Program-made: the position numbers and the translations under genes
In this document: positions 50,667 through 59,830 of the stretch, piece after piece
Position numbering within the stretch: the first letter of the stretch is position 1
Layout: every line of letters begins with the position of its first letter
NCBI RefSeq assembly: GCF_900091525.1
Contig: NZ_FMCU01000002.1
Coordinates: 1 to 64,000, forward strand
Direction: 5' to 3'
Length of the DNA stretch: 64,000 nucleotides
Source of the DNA: Micromonospora matsumotoense
Lineage (GTDB): Bacteria; Actinomycetota; Actinomycetes; Mycobacteriales; Micromonosporaceae
The notes under the pieces: generated by a model
Database searches by the model: none
The model's input: the letters and a program-made list of their open reading frames with translations, nothing else
What the model was told of the DNA's origin: nothing

Positions 50667-53600
50667 ACTGGTTCGTCTCGCCCGGAAGCCGACCCCAGGC
50701 ACCGGTGCAGTTGTTCTGCCTGCCGTACGCCGGGGGCGGAGCCAGCGCCTTCCGCCGCTGGCAGTCGGAGATCGGCCCGGACGTCGAGGTGCTGCCGGTG
50801 CAACTGCCCGGCCGGGAGAACCGGATCGGCGAGGACCCGACCTTCACCGTCGCGGAGGTGGCCGCCGTCGTCGCCGACCGGGCCGACCGCCCGTACGCGA
50901 TCTACGGGCACTCGATGGGGGGACGGGTCGGCTTCGAGGTGGTCCGGGAGCTGCGCCGTACCGGCCGGGAGCTGCCGCTGCGGCTCTACGTCGGCGGTGC
51001 CCGCGCCCCGCACGTCACCGCCGCGAGCCTCTTCGACGGGCTGTCCCAGGTGACCGACGAGGAACTGCTGCGCCGGCTCGCGGCCGGTGGTGGCCTGCCG
51101 GCCGGGCTGCTCGACCACCCGGAACTGGTGGAGCTGCTGCTGCCGTTGCTGCGCGCCGACTTCGGCCGGGTCGACAGCTACCGGTACGCCCCCGAGGCGC
51201 CGCTGCCGGTGCCGGTGGTCGCGTTCGGTGGCCGGGACGACCGGGCGGTCAGCCGAGAGTACAGCGCCGGCTGGGCCGAGCACACCGCCGCCGGCTTCGT
51301 CCTGCACGAACTCGACGGTGGGCACTTCTTCCTGCACGACCGGCTGCCCGAACTGCTGGACCTGATCCGCACCGACCTGACCGCCGCCCTCGGCTCTGGA
51401 GCCACCGGGCCGACCGCCGCCGGCCCGGCCGGTACCCCGACCGCCGCCGTGGCCGACCCGGCCCCGGCGGCGGTCACCGCCGACCCGGCCCCGACCGCCG
51501 CCGTGGCCGGTGCCACCCCGGGGACGGCCGGGCCGACAGCGGCGCCGGGGGCGGCCGGCCACCGGGTCCCGCTGGGCGACACCGGCTGGTCGGTGTGGGG
51601 GGACGCGATCCTGCGCGGCACCGGTTTCCCCGCCGACGGGCTGACCCGCTTCGCCGCGCCGCAGGCCGCCGCCGCGGCCGATGAACTGCTCGACGGTGGC
51701 GGTGACCCGGACCGCTTCGACAAGGAGTTCGCCGAGGCCGTCCGCACCGCCGCCCACCGGATCAGCGAGCTGGCCGGCGACCCGCTGCTGCGCGAGGCCG
51801 TCACCTGGCAGAACCGGGGCGCGCTCGTCGCCCTGGACGGCCTGGCCCGGGGCGGCGGCGAGGCACCCCGCAACGTGCGCCGCCGGGACCGGGAGCGGGC
51901 CCTGCTCAAGTACTGGCAGCGGTACGCGGGCAAGAACGAGACGGTCGGCTTCTTCGGGCCGAGCTGCTGGGTCACCCTCGACCCGGAGCTGCCGGAGGTC
52001 GCCCAGGTCAGCCACGGCACCGGCCTGACCCGTCGCCGGTGGGTCTGGTTCGAGTCGTGGGCCCTGTCGGCCTACGCCGACCGGATCGGCACCGACCTGG
52101 CGGTGCGCCGTTGGTGGCCGCCCCGGCTCTGCGCCCAGCTCAGCGTCCGGGGGCGGGAGGTGCTGCGTCCCGGCCGGCCACCGGTGCCGCTGTCCCCGGT
52201 GGAGGCGGCGCTGTTCGCCGCCGTCGACGGCCACCGACCGGCGCACGAGTTGGTGGCCGACCCGGCCGTCGGGCTGCGCCGGCCCGAGGACGGCTACGCC
52301 CTGCTGGACCGGCTGGTGGCCCGGGAACTGCTCACCTGGGACGCCGCCCTGCCGGTCAGCCCCGACGCCGAGCAGGTGCTCACCGCCCGGATCGACGCGA
52401 TCGGCGACACACCGGCACGGGTGGCCGCGCAGGCCGGCTGGGACCGGTTGCGCGCGGCCCGCGACGCGGTCGCCGCGACGGCCGGCGACCCGGACCGGCT
52501 GCGGGCCGCCCTCGACGAGCTGGACGACACCTTCACCACGCTGACCGGGGCCGCCCCCCGCCGCCGCGAGGGGCAGATGTACGCCGGCCGGACGATCTGT
52601 TACGAGGACACCAGCCGTGATCTCGACGCGGTCTTCGGCGGGCCACTGCTGGCCGACCTCGCCGCCCCGCTCGACGTGCTGCTGCGCGCCGCCCGCTGGC
52701 TGGTCGGTGCGCTGGCCCAGGCCTATGGTGCGGTGTTCCGGACGCTGTACGAGGAGCTGCACGCCGAGGCCGGCGACGGGCCGGTCGCCCTGTCCGACCT
52801 GTGGTTCCTGGTCCAGGGTCTGTTCTGGGGCGAGGGCGAGCGACCGGTCGACGCGGTGGCCGCCGAGTTCGCGGCCCGCTGGGCCGGGCTGTTCGGGCTG
52901 GACACCCGACCCGCCGACGCCGGTGCGGTCCGCCTGCGGGTCGCCGACCTCGCCGGCCGGATCGACGAGACCTTCCCCGCCGCGCGACCGACCTGGTCCA
53001 ACGCCCTGCTGCACAGCCCCGACCTGCAGATCTGCGCCTCCGATGTCGACGCACTACGACGGGGCGAATACACCGTCGTGCTGGGTGAACTGCACGCCGG
53101 GTGGGCGTCGTTCGACTGCTCGGTGTTCACCCCCGCCCATCCGGACGTGGCCCGGCTGCGTGCCGCGCTCGCGGACGACCTCGGTGCGCGGCGGGTCCGG
53201 CTGCTCTTCCCGACCGACTGGCCGCGCCGCACCAGTCGTACCGCCGAGGCGTTGACCGGGCCGACGGACCGGCACCTGGCGTTCCTGCCGGCACCGGGCG
53301 GCGACCCGGCCCGGCTGCTGCCCACTGTGGATCTCACCGTCACCGACGAGCAGGGTGAGCTGGTCGCGACCGGCACCGACGGGCAACGGTGGCCGCTGGT
53401 CGAGATCTTCGCCGAGCTGCTCAGCGCGCACGCCGTCGACGGGTTCAAACTGGTCGCCGCCGCGCCCCGCACGCCCCGGATCGTGCTGGACAACCTGGTG
53501 GTGGCCCGGGAGACCTGGCGGACCACCGTCGGTGAGTGCGGGTTCGTCGATGCGCGTGGGGAGCGGGACCGCTACCTCGCCGTCCGGGCCTGGCGGGGGC

Positions 53601-53869
53601 GGCTCGGCCTGCCGGAGCAGGTCTACGTCAAGCTCGGCACCGAGACCAAGCCCTGCTTCGTCGACCTGGGCAGCCCCGCCTTCGCGAACATGCTCTGCGC
53701 CATGGTCCGGGCCGCCCGGGTCGACGGCGGTGACGGGGTCTCCCTGGTGATCAGCGAGATGCTGCCCACCCCCGACCAGGCGTGGGTGCCGGACGCCGCC
53801 GGCCAGCGCTACTTCAGCGAGTTGCGGTTGCAGATCGTGGACGCTCCGGCCGGGGAGGCCACCCGATGA
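50663..53869 (+). CDS. Type II thioesterase fused to LanB-type lantibiotic dehydratase domain
   Basis: This 1068-residue protein starts at a GTG overlapping the previous stop. Residues 1-245 are a type II thioesterase (LFCLPYAGGGASAFRRW, Ser84 in GHSMGG, GGHFFLHD). An Ala/Pro-rich linker (245-300) follows. Residues about 300-1060 match the N-terminal, glutamylating part of LanB dehydratases: EAVTWQNRGALVALD, RERALLKYWQRYAGKNETVG with FFGP (the counterpart of the LLRYLTRM...PFGLFAG segment), GQMYAGRTICYED and YFSELRLQI at the end. LanB enzymes transfer glutamate from Glu-tRNA to Ser/Thr; relatives (PEARLs) add amino acids from aminoacyl-tRNA to peptide C-termini. The C-terminal elimination domain of full LanB is absent. 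Fusion to a thioesterase suggests action on a carrier-bound chain. The role is inferred. Confidence 0.85.
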   Translation: MNWFVSPGSRPQAPVQLFCLPYAGGGASAFRRWQSEIGPDVEVLPVQLPGRENRIGEDPTFTVAEVAAVVADRADRPYAIYGHSMGGRVGFEVVRELRRTGRELPLRLYVGGARAPHVTAASLFDGLSQVTDEELLRRLAAGGGLPAGLLDHPELVELLLPLLRADFGRVDSYRYAPEAPLPVPVVAFGGRDDRAVSREYSAGWAEHTAAGFVLHELDGGHFFLHDRLPELLDLIRTDLTAALGSGATGPTAAGPAGTPTAAVADPAPAAVTADPAPTAAVAGATPGTAGPTAAPGAAGHRVPLGDTGWSVWGDAILRGTGFPADGLTRFAAPQAAAAADELLDGGGDPDRFDKEFAEAVRTAAHRISELAGDPLLREAVTWQNRGALVALDGLARGGGEAPRNVRRRDRERALLKYWQRYAGKNETVGFFGPSCWVTLDPELPEVAQVSHGTGLTRRRWVWFESWALSAYADRIGTDLAVRRWWPPRLCAQLSVRGREVLRPGRPPVPLSPVEAALFAAVDGHRPAHELVADPAVGLRRPEDGYALLDRLVARELLTWDAALPVSPDAEQVLTARIDAIGDTPARVAAQAGWDRLRAARDAVAATAGDPDRLRAALDELDDTFTTLTGAAPRRREGQMYAGRTICYEDTSRDLDAVFGGPLLADLAAPLDVLLRAARWLVGALAQAYGAVFRTLYEELHAEAGDGPVALSDLWFLVQGLFWGEGERPVDAVAAEFAARWAGLFGLDTRPADAGAVRLRVADLAGRIDETFPAARPTWSNALLHSPDLQICASDVDALRRGEYTVVLGELHAGWASFDCSVFTPAHPDVARLRAALADDLGARRVRLLFPTDWPRRTSRTAEALTGPTDRHLAFLPAPGGDPARLLPTVDLTVTDEQGELVATGTDGQRWPLVEIFAELLSAHAVDGFKLVAAAPRTPRIVLDNLVVARETWRTTVGECGFVDARGERDRYLAVRAWRGRLGLPEQVYVKLGTETKPCFVDLGSPAFANMLCAMVRAARVDGGDGVSLVISEMLPTPDQAWVPDAAGQRYFSELRLQIVDAPAGEATR

Positions 53870-56214
53870 GCCACCTGATCCCCCTGGGCGACACCGGCTG
53901 GTCGGTGTGGCGGGACGTGGTGCTGCGCAGCGCCGGCTTTCCCGCCGCCGGGCTCGACCGGTTCGCCGCTCCCGGTGTGGCGGCCGCCGCCGACGCCGTG
54001 CTCGCGGGGGAGGGCTCGACGGACCTCTTCGGCAAGGCCCTCGGTGTCGCGTTCCTGGAGTCCTCGGTGGTCGCCGGGGAGATCGCCGCCGACCCGCTGC
54101 TGCGGGAGGCGGTCACCTGGCAGAACCCGGACATGCTGGTGGCGTTGGACGGGCTGCTGCGGACCGACCCGGCGGTCCGCAACGTCCGTCGCCGCAAGCG
54201 CGAGTCGAGCCTGCTGCGCTACTGGCAGCGGTACTGCGGCAAGGCCGAGACGATCGGCTTCTTCGGACCGGTCTGCTGGGGCGTGTTCGATCCCGCCCAC
54301 CCGGGTGTCCAGTTCCGGCCCGGTGCGGGCCTGGTCGCCCGCCGACAGGTGGTCTTCGAGGCGTGGGCCCTGATCGAGTACGCCGACCGGCTCGCCGACG
54401 ACCTCGCGGTGCGTCGGTGGTGGGCCCCGATGCGGCAACCGCACCTCACCGTCGAGGAACGCCGGCTGCGATGGCCGCTGCACCCACCGATCGAACTGAC
54501 CGCCACCGAGGCCCGGCTGCTGGCCGCCTGCGACGGGCGTACCCCCGCCGTCGAACTGGCCCGGCGGCTGCACGCCGAGGGGCTCGTGCACCGCGCCGAC
54601 GACGGCTACCTGCTGCTGGACCGCTGGGTCGACCGTGGGCAGCTCTCCTGGGGTGCCAACCTGCCGATCAGCCCGGACGCCGAGCGGGTGCTCGCGGAAC
54701 GGATCGCCGCGATCGGTGACGACACGGTCCGGGCCGGGGCCACCGCCGGGTTCGACCGGCTTCGGGCGGCCCGGGACACGGTCGCCGCCGCCGCCGGTGA
54801 CCCGGACCGGCTCGTCACCGCGCTGGCCGGCCTCAGCGCCGAGTTCACCGCCGTCACCGGTCGGCCCGCCACCCGCCACCGGGGCCAGATGTACGCGGGC
54901 CGCACCGTCTGCTACGAGGATTCCGCCCGGGACCTGGAGTTCCGCCTCGGCGCGACGGTCCTGGACGCGCTGGCCGCCCCGCTGGCCGTGGTGTTGCAGG
55001 CCGCCCGCTGGCTGACCGCCGAGATCGGGGCCGGGGTCACCACCCTGCTGTCCGAGCTGCACGACGAGTTGGCCGTGGACGGTCCGGTCCGGTTGGCCGA
55101 CATCTGGTCGCTGGCGCAGGGGACGCTGGTCGCCCCGCACGGGCCGATCGCCACCGCGGCGGCCGACCTCACCGAGCGGTGGGCGCGGTTGTTCGGCCTG
55201 CGGGACCTGCCGGCCGGCTGCGTCGAGCTGCGGTTGTCCGCCGCGGATCTGGCGGGGCAGGTGCACGCCGTGTTCCCCGCCGACCGGCCCGGCTGGCCGT
55301 CGGCCCGGCTGCACAACCCCGACGTGCAGATCGCCGCCGCCTCGCCCGAGGCGTTGGACCGGGGGGAGTTCCTGCTGGTCCTCGGTGAGCTGCACCCGGC
55401 CGCGATCGCGTTCGACAGCGCGGTGCTCAGTATGTTCCACCCCGACCCGGCGACGCTGCGGGCGGATCTCGACACCGACCTCGGCCCGGCCCGGCTGCGG
55501 GTGCTCTGGCCGGAGAGCTTCCCCCGGCGGACCACCCGCACCACCTACGGACTGACCGGGCCTACCGACCGCGAGCTGGGCATCGACACCGCGCGGGGGG
55601 CGGACGTCGACCGGCTGGTGGCGGCCACCGCCGTCACCGTCGGATACGACGGCGACGAACTGGTCGCGGTCCTCCCCGACGGCGTCCGGTGGCCGTTGGT
55701 GGAGGTCTTCGCCCAGTTGCTCGGCGCGCTGCTGCTGGACGCCTTCAAGCTGCTCGACCCGGCCCCGCACACGCCCCGGATCACCATCGACCGGCTGGTG
55801 GTGGCCCGGCGGACCTGGCGGACCACGGTGGGGGCCTGCGGCCTGGCCGGGCACCCCGACGAGTCGACCCGCTACCTGGCGGTACGCCGCTGGCGGGCCG
55901 CCGACGACCTGCCCGAGCGGGTGTTCGTGAAGGTCGGCACCGAGGTCAAACCCTGCTATGTCGACCTGACCGGCCCGCTGTACGCCCAGTCGCTGTGCGC
56001 CATGGTCGACGCCGCCGCCCGGACCGGCCCGGACGTCCCGCTGGTCGTCACCGAACTGCTGCCCGCCCCGGCCGACGCCTGGGTGCCCGACGCGGCGGGC
56101 CGGGGCCACGTCAGCGAACTGCGCCTGCAGATCACCGACCCCGCCACCTACCGGGGCGTCGATCCCGCCAGCCACCGGGGAGCCGACCCCACCACCGTAC
56201 GGGGAGCGAAGTGA
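53866..56214 (+). CDS. Stand-alone LanB-type lantibiotic dehydratase / PEARL-like protein
   Basis: This 782-residue paralogue of the LanB part of the upstream gene begins MSHLIPLGDTGWSVWRD (compare HRVPLGDTGWSVWGD). It keeps EAVTWQNPDMLVALD, SLLRYWQRYCGKAETIG with FFGP, GQMYAGRTVCYED, VFVKVGTEVKPCYVDLTG and HVSELRLQI. It has the size of small LanBs that lack the elimination domain. The ATG at 53866 overlaps the previous stop (ATGA) and has GGGGAGG upstream. The two adjacent copies may form a heterodimer or act on two residues. No precursor peptide gene is evident between them. The C-terminal repeats YRGVDPASHRGADP are low-complexity. Confidence 0.85.
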   Translation: MSHLIPLGDTGWSVWRDVVLRSAGFPAAGLDRFAAPGVAAAADAVLAGEGSTDLFGKALGVAFLESSVVAGEIAADPLLREAVTWQNPDMLVALDGLLRTDPAVRNVRRRKRESSLLRYWQRYCGKAETIGFFGPVCWGVFDPAHPGVQFRPGAGLVARRQVVFEAWALIEYADRLADDLAVRRWWAPMRQPHLTVEERRLRWPLHPPIELTATEARLLAACDGRTPAVELARRLHAEGLVHRADDGYLLLDRWVDRGQLSWGANLPISPDAERVLAERIAAIGDDTVRAGATAGFDRLRAARDTVAAAAGDPDRLVTALAGLSAEFTAVTGRPATRHRGQMYAGRTVCYEDSARDLEFRLGATVLDALAAPLAVVLQAARWLTAEIGAGVTTLLSELHDELAVDGPVRLADIWSLAQGTLVAPHGPIATAAADLTERWARLFGLRDLPAGCVELRLSAADLAGQVHAVFPADRPGWPSARLHNPDVQIAAASPEALDRGEFLLVLGELHPAAIAFDSAVLSMFHPDPATLRADLDTDLGPARLRVLWPESFPRRTTRTTYGLTGPTDRELGIDTARGADVDRLVAATAVTVGYDGDELVAVLPDGVRWPLVEVFAQLLGALLLDAFKLLDPAPHTPRITIDRLVVARRTWRTTVGACGLAGHPDESTRYLAVRRWRAADDLPERVFVKVGTEVKPCYVDLTGPLYAQSLCAMVDAAARTGPDVPLVVTELLPAPADAWVPDAAGRGHVSELRLQITDPATYRGVDPASHRGADPTTVRGAK

Positions 56215-59200
56215 CCGACATCCTGTCCATCAGTGCCGTCGCCGGGGAGCAGTTGCCCTGGCCGGACGGGACGCTGGCCGAGCTGATCGCCGACCGGGCG
56301 GCCCGCTGTCCGGACGCGGTCGCGGTCCGCCAATGGGACGACCAGCTCACCTACCGGGACCTGGTCGGTCGGGCGGCCGGCCTGGCCGCCGCGCTGCGGG
56401 CCCGGGGGGTGGGCCGGCAGACCCGGGTCGGGGTGTGTGCGCACCGCCGGCCCGACCTGGTGGTCGACGTGCTGGGCGTGCTGCTCGCCGGTGGTTGCTA
56501 CGTCCCGCTGGAGCCCGGCGGTCCCCGGCAGCGGCTGCGGGAGATCGCCGCCGACGCCGGCGTGACGCTGGTCGTCGGCGACGCGGCGGCGGCCGAGTTC
56601 GCCGACACCCCCGGCGTGGAGGTGGTCGGCCCGGCCGGCCCTGCCCCGCTGACGCCCTGCCCGTCCCGGGCCGGCGACCCGGCGTACGTGCTGTTCACCT
56701 CCGGCTCCACCGGGCGGCCCAAGGGGGTGCTGACCACCCACCGCAACGTGGTCGAGTTCGTCACCGGGTGCGCGGCGCTCAGCGGCGCCGACGCCGGGGT
56801 GCGCAGCCTCGGCATCGCCTCGCTCGGCTTCGACGCGGCCACCATCGACCTGTTCGTTCCGCTGCTGCTCGGCGGCAGCGTGCAACTGCTCGGCGTCGAC
56901 GACCGGTCCGACCCGGAGCGGCTGGCCCGGTTCATCACCGCGCACGACGTCAACTGGGGTTTCATCACCCCGACGGTGCTGTCCATGCTGGACCCGGCGC
57001 GGATGCCCGGCTGGCGGACGGTGCTCTGCGGCGGCGAGGCGGTCCCCGCCGAACTGGCCGCCCGCTGGGCGCCGGGCCGCCGGCTGCTCAACGGCTACGG
57101 CCCCACCGAGACCACGGTGCTGGCGGTCAGCGGCGAGCTGACCGCCGCCGACACCGACCCGGTGCCGATCGGGCTGCCGCTGCCCAACCACCGGGCGTAC
57201 GTGGTGGACGACGCGTTGCGGGCGGTGCCGCCGGGGCAGACCGGTGAGCTGCTGATCGGCGGGCCGGGGCTGGCCGACGGCTATCTCAACCGGCCCGGCC
57301 TGACCGCCGAGCGGTTCGTCCCGGACCCGTTCTCCGGGCTGCCCGGCGCGCGGCTCTACCGCACCGGCGACCTGGTCCGGCAGGCCGACGACGGGCGGAT
57401 CGTCTATCTCGGCCGGGCCGACCGGCAGGTCAAGATCCGGGGCCAGCGGATCGAGCTGGGCGAGGTGGAGGCCGTGCTGGCCGGGGTGCCCGGCGTGGAC
57501 CGGGTGGCCGTGGAAGCGGTGCCCGGACCGGCCGGACTCGACCTGGTCGCCTTCCTCACCCCGGCCGACGCGCCCGACGACGACACCGTCCGGGCGTACG
57601 CCGGGGGGCGGCTGACCGCCGCGATGCTGCCGGCGCGGCTGCTGCGCCGCGACGACCTGCCGGTCAGCGTCACCACCGGCAAGCTGGACCGGCCGGCGCT
57701 GCGCGTGCTGGCCGGCGCCGCGCTGGCCGCCGCCCCTGCCGACGAGCCGACCGACGACCCGGTCGACCCGGTCGCGCGGGCGGTCCGGCGGGCCTGGGCC
57801 CGGCTGCTCGGCGCGGTCCCCGCCCCGGACACCGACTTCCTCGCCGCGGGTGGCAACTCCATCGCCGCGATGCGCCTGGTCGCCGCGCTCCGCGCCGAAC
57901 TGGGCCGGCAGGTGGACACCCGGGACGTGTTGACCGGGCGCACCCCGGCCGCGCTGGTCGCCCGGCTGCGGGCCGCCGCGCCCGCCGACGCCGACGGGCT
58001 GACCGTCGGCAACCCGCCCACGCTGTCCCCGCCGCAGCGGCGGCTGTGGTTCGTCGACCAGCTCGCCCCCTCCAGCGCGCCCTACAACATCGCGGTCGCC
58101 CACCGGTTGCGTGGCCCGCTGGACACCGGGGCGCTCGGCGCGGCGCTGCGGGCCGTGGCCACCCGGCACGACGTGCTGCGCTGGCGCATCCCGCAGACCG
58201 CCGGGGTGCCGTACGCGGTCTGCGAGGAGCCGACCGACGTGGCGGTGCCGGTGATCGACCTGACCGGTCGCGCCGACGCCGGGGCCGAGCTGGCCGGGAT
58301 GCTCGCCGCCGGCGCCGCGCACGCCTTCGACCTGGCCACCGGCCCGCCCTGGCAGGTGACCGTCTACCGGCTCGGCCCCGACGAGCACGTGCTGGCGATG
58401 ACCATGCACCACGCGGTCTTCGACGGCTGGTCCGAGGCGGTCCTCTACACCGACCTGGCCACCGGATACGCCCAGGCCCTCGCCGGTGGGTCGCCGGTGC
58501 TGCCGGCGCTGACCGCCTCGTACGCCGACTACGCGGTGTGGCGTGCCGCCCGGGACCACCGTCAGGGTCCCACCGACCTGACCTGGTGGGCGGAGCATCT
58601 GCGGGGCGTGCCGACCGTGCTGGACCTGCCCCGGGACCGCCCCCGTCCGACGGTGCAGACGTACGCCGGTGCGGAGGCGGCGGTGACCCTGTCCGCCAGC
58701 GCCGACCGGGCGGTACGCGAACTGGCCGCGCTGCGGGGCAGCACCGTCGCGGCGGTGCTGCTGGCCGGCTTCGGTGAGTTGCTGCGCCGGCTCACCGGCG
58801 GTGCCGACCACGTGGTCGGGGCGATCGTCGCCGACCGCCGGCTGGCCGCCTTCGACGACGTGGTCGGCTTCTTCATCGACACCGTCCCGGTGCGGCTGCG
58901 CACCGGCCCGACCGACGGGTCCGCCGGCACCGACCGGCCCGGCACGACCGGCGGGGTGGGTTTCGGCGAGCTGGTCGACCGGTGCGCCGCCGAGTTGCAC
59001 GAGGCGACCGCCCACCCGGGCGCGCCGCTGGAGAAGCTCGTCGAGACCCTCGGGGTGGGCCGGGACACCTCCCGGGCCCCGCTGGTGCAGGTGCTGTTCA
59101 ACGTGCTCAACTTCGCCCCGCCCCGGCTGGCGCTGACCGGCCTGACCGGCGAGGTGGTCCCGGTGCCCAAGCCCGGTTCCCCGTTCGACGTCACCGTCTA

Positions 59201-59774
59201 CGTGGTGCAGCGCGACGGCCGGTGCGGGGTGGACGTGGTCTACAACCCGGACCTGTTCGACGCCGACCGGATCGACGCGCTCCTGGCCGACCTGGCCGAC
59301 CTGGTCGGCGCGCTCGCCGCCGACCCGCACACCCCGGCCGACACGGTCGCCGTGGCGCTGCCCCGGCCGACCGTGCGGGTGGCGGCGCTCGGCGCGATGA
59401 CGGTGGCCGCCACCGCACCCGCCCCGGTCGCGCCGGTGCCGACCGGCCCGGACGAGCTGACCGAGACCGAGGAGCTGATCGCCGGCATCTGGCGCGAGGT
59501 GCTGGAACGCGACCGGGTCGGGGTCGCCGACAACTTCTTCGACATCGGCGGGCACTCGCTGGCCCTGGCCGCGGTGCACGCCCGGCTCACCGCCGCGACC
59601 GGCCGGTCGATCACCATGCTCGACCTGTTCCGGCACCCCACCGTCCGGGCGCTCGCCGCCAGCCTCGACGGGGCCGCCGACCGACCCGAGTTGGCCCGCG
59701 CCGCGCTGCGCGCCGCCGCCCGGCGCGGCCGGACCCGCCGTACCCCACCGCCTCGTCGACCGCACCAACCGTGA
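56211..59774 (+). CDS. NRPS: A-PCP-C-PCP
   Basis: This 1187-residue protein starts at the GTG at 56211 (GGGGAGCGAA upstream; 4-bp overlap). The adenylation domain is at 1-490: LFTSGSTGRPKG, LGFDAATIDLF, NGYGPTETT, YRTGDL, GRADRQVKIRG and a terminal lysine in VTTGKLD. My hand-read specificity residues (Asp, Ala, Ile, Phe, Leu, Gly, Gly, Val, Leu, Lys) suggest a small hydrophobic amino acid. PCP1 has Ser550 (GGNSI). The condensation domain is at 603-1043 with HHAVFDG (second His 734). PCP2 has Ser1116 (GGHSL). The second module thus has no adenylation domain: its PCP must be loaded in trans, by an A domain elsewhere or by another kind of enzyme. The LanB-type proteins directly upstream are worth testing for this. 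Confidence 0.93.
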   Translation: MTDILSISAVAGEQLPWPDGTLAELIADRAARCPDAVAVRQWDDQLTYRDLVGRAAGLAAALRARGVGRQTRVGVCAHRRPDLVVDVLGVLLAGGCYVPLEPGGPRQRLREIAADAGVTLVVGDAAAAEFADTPGVEVVGPAGPAPLTPCPSRAGDPAYVLFTSGSTGRPKGVLTTHRNVVEFVTGCAALSGADAGVRSLGIASLGFDAATIDLFVPLLLGGSVQLLGVDDRSDPERLARFITAHDVNWGFITPTVLSMLDPARMPGWRTVLCGGEAVPAELAARWAPGRRLLNGYGPTETTVLAVSGELTAADTDPVPIGLPLPNHRAYVVDDALRAVPPGQTGELLIGGPGLADGYLNRPGLTAERFVPDPFSGLPGARLYRTGDLVRQADDGRIVYLGRADRQVKIRGQRIELGEVEAVLAGVPGVDRVAVEAVPGPAGLDLVAFLTPADAPDDDTVRAYAGGRLTAAMLPARLLRRDDLPVSVTTGKLDRPALRVLAGAALAAAPADEPTDDPVDPVARAVRRAWARLLGAVPAPDTDFLAAGGNSIAAMRLVAALRAELGRQVDTRDVLTGRTPAALVARLRAAAPADADGLTVGNPPTLSPPQRRLWFVDQLAPSSAPYNIAVAHRLRGPLDTGALGAALRAVATRHDVLRWRIPQTAGVPYAVCEEPTDVAVPVIDLTGRADAGAELAGMLAAGAAHAFDLATGPPWQVTVYRLGPDEHVLAMTMHHAVFDGWSEAVLYTDLATGYAQALAGGSPVLPALTASYADYAVWRAARDHRQGPTDLTWWAEHLRGVPTVLDLPRDRPRPTVQTYAGAEAAVTLSASADRAVRELAALRGSTVAAVLLAGFGELLRRLTGGADHVVGAIVADRRLAAFDDVVGFFIDTVPVRLRTGPTDGSAGTDRPGTTGGVGFGELVDRCAAELHEATAHPGAPLEKLVETLGVGRDTSRAPLVQVLFNVLNFAPPRLALTGLTGEVVPVPKPGSPFDVTVYVVQRDGRCGVDVVYNPDLFDADRIDALLADLADLVGALAADPHTPADTVAVALPRPTVRVAALGAMTVAATAPAPVAPVPTGPDELTETEELIAGIWREVLERDRVGVADNFFDIGGHSLALAAVHARLTAATGRSITMLDLFRHPTVRALAASLDGAADRPELARAALRAAARRGRTRRTPPPRRPHQP

Positions 59775-59830
59775 CGCCGCTTCCCTCCTCACCGCCTCCG
59801 GGCGGCACCGCGCGACAAAGGACAACCCCG

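Noticed and set aside
53866..56214. Reading the LanB-type proteins as evidence for a classical lanthipeptide cluster
   Set aside because: No precursor peptide, LanC cyclase, elimination domain or lanthipeptide protease is visible; the surrounding genes are NRPS and PKS.
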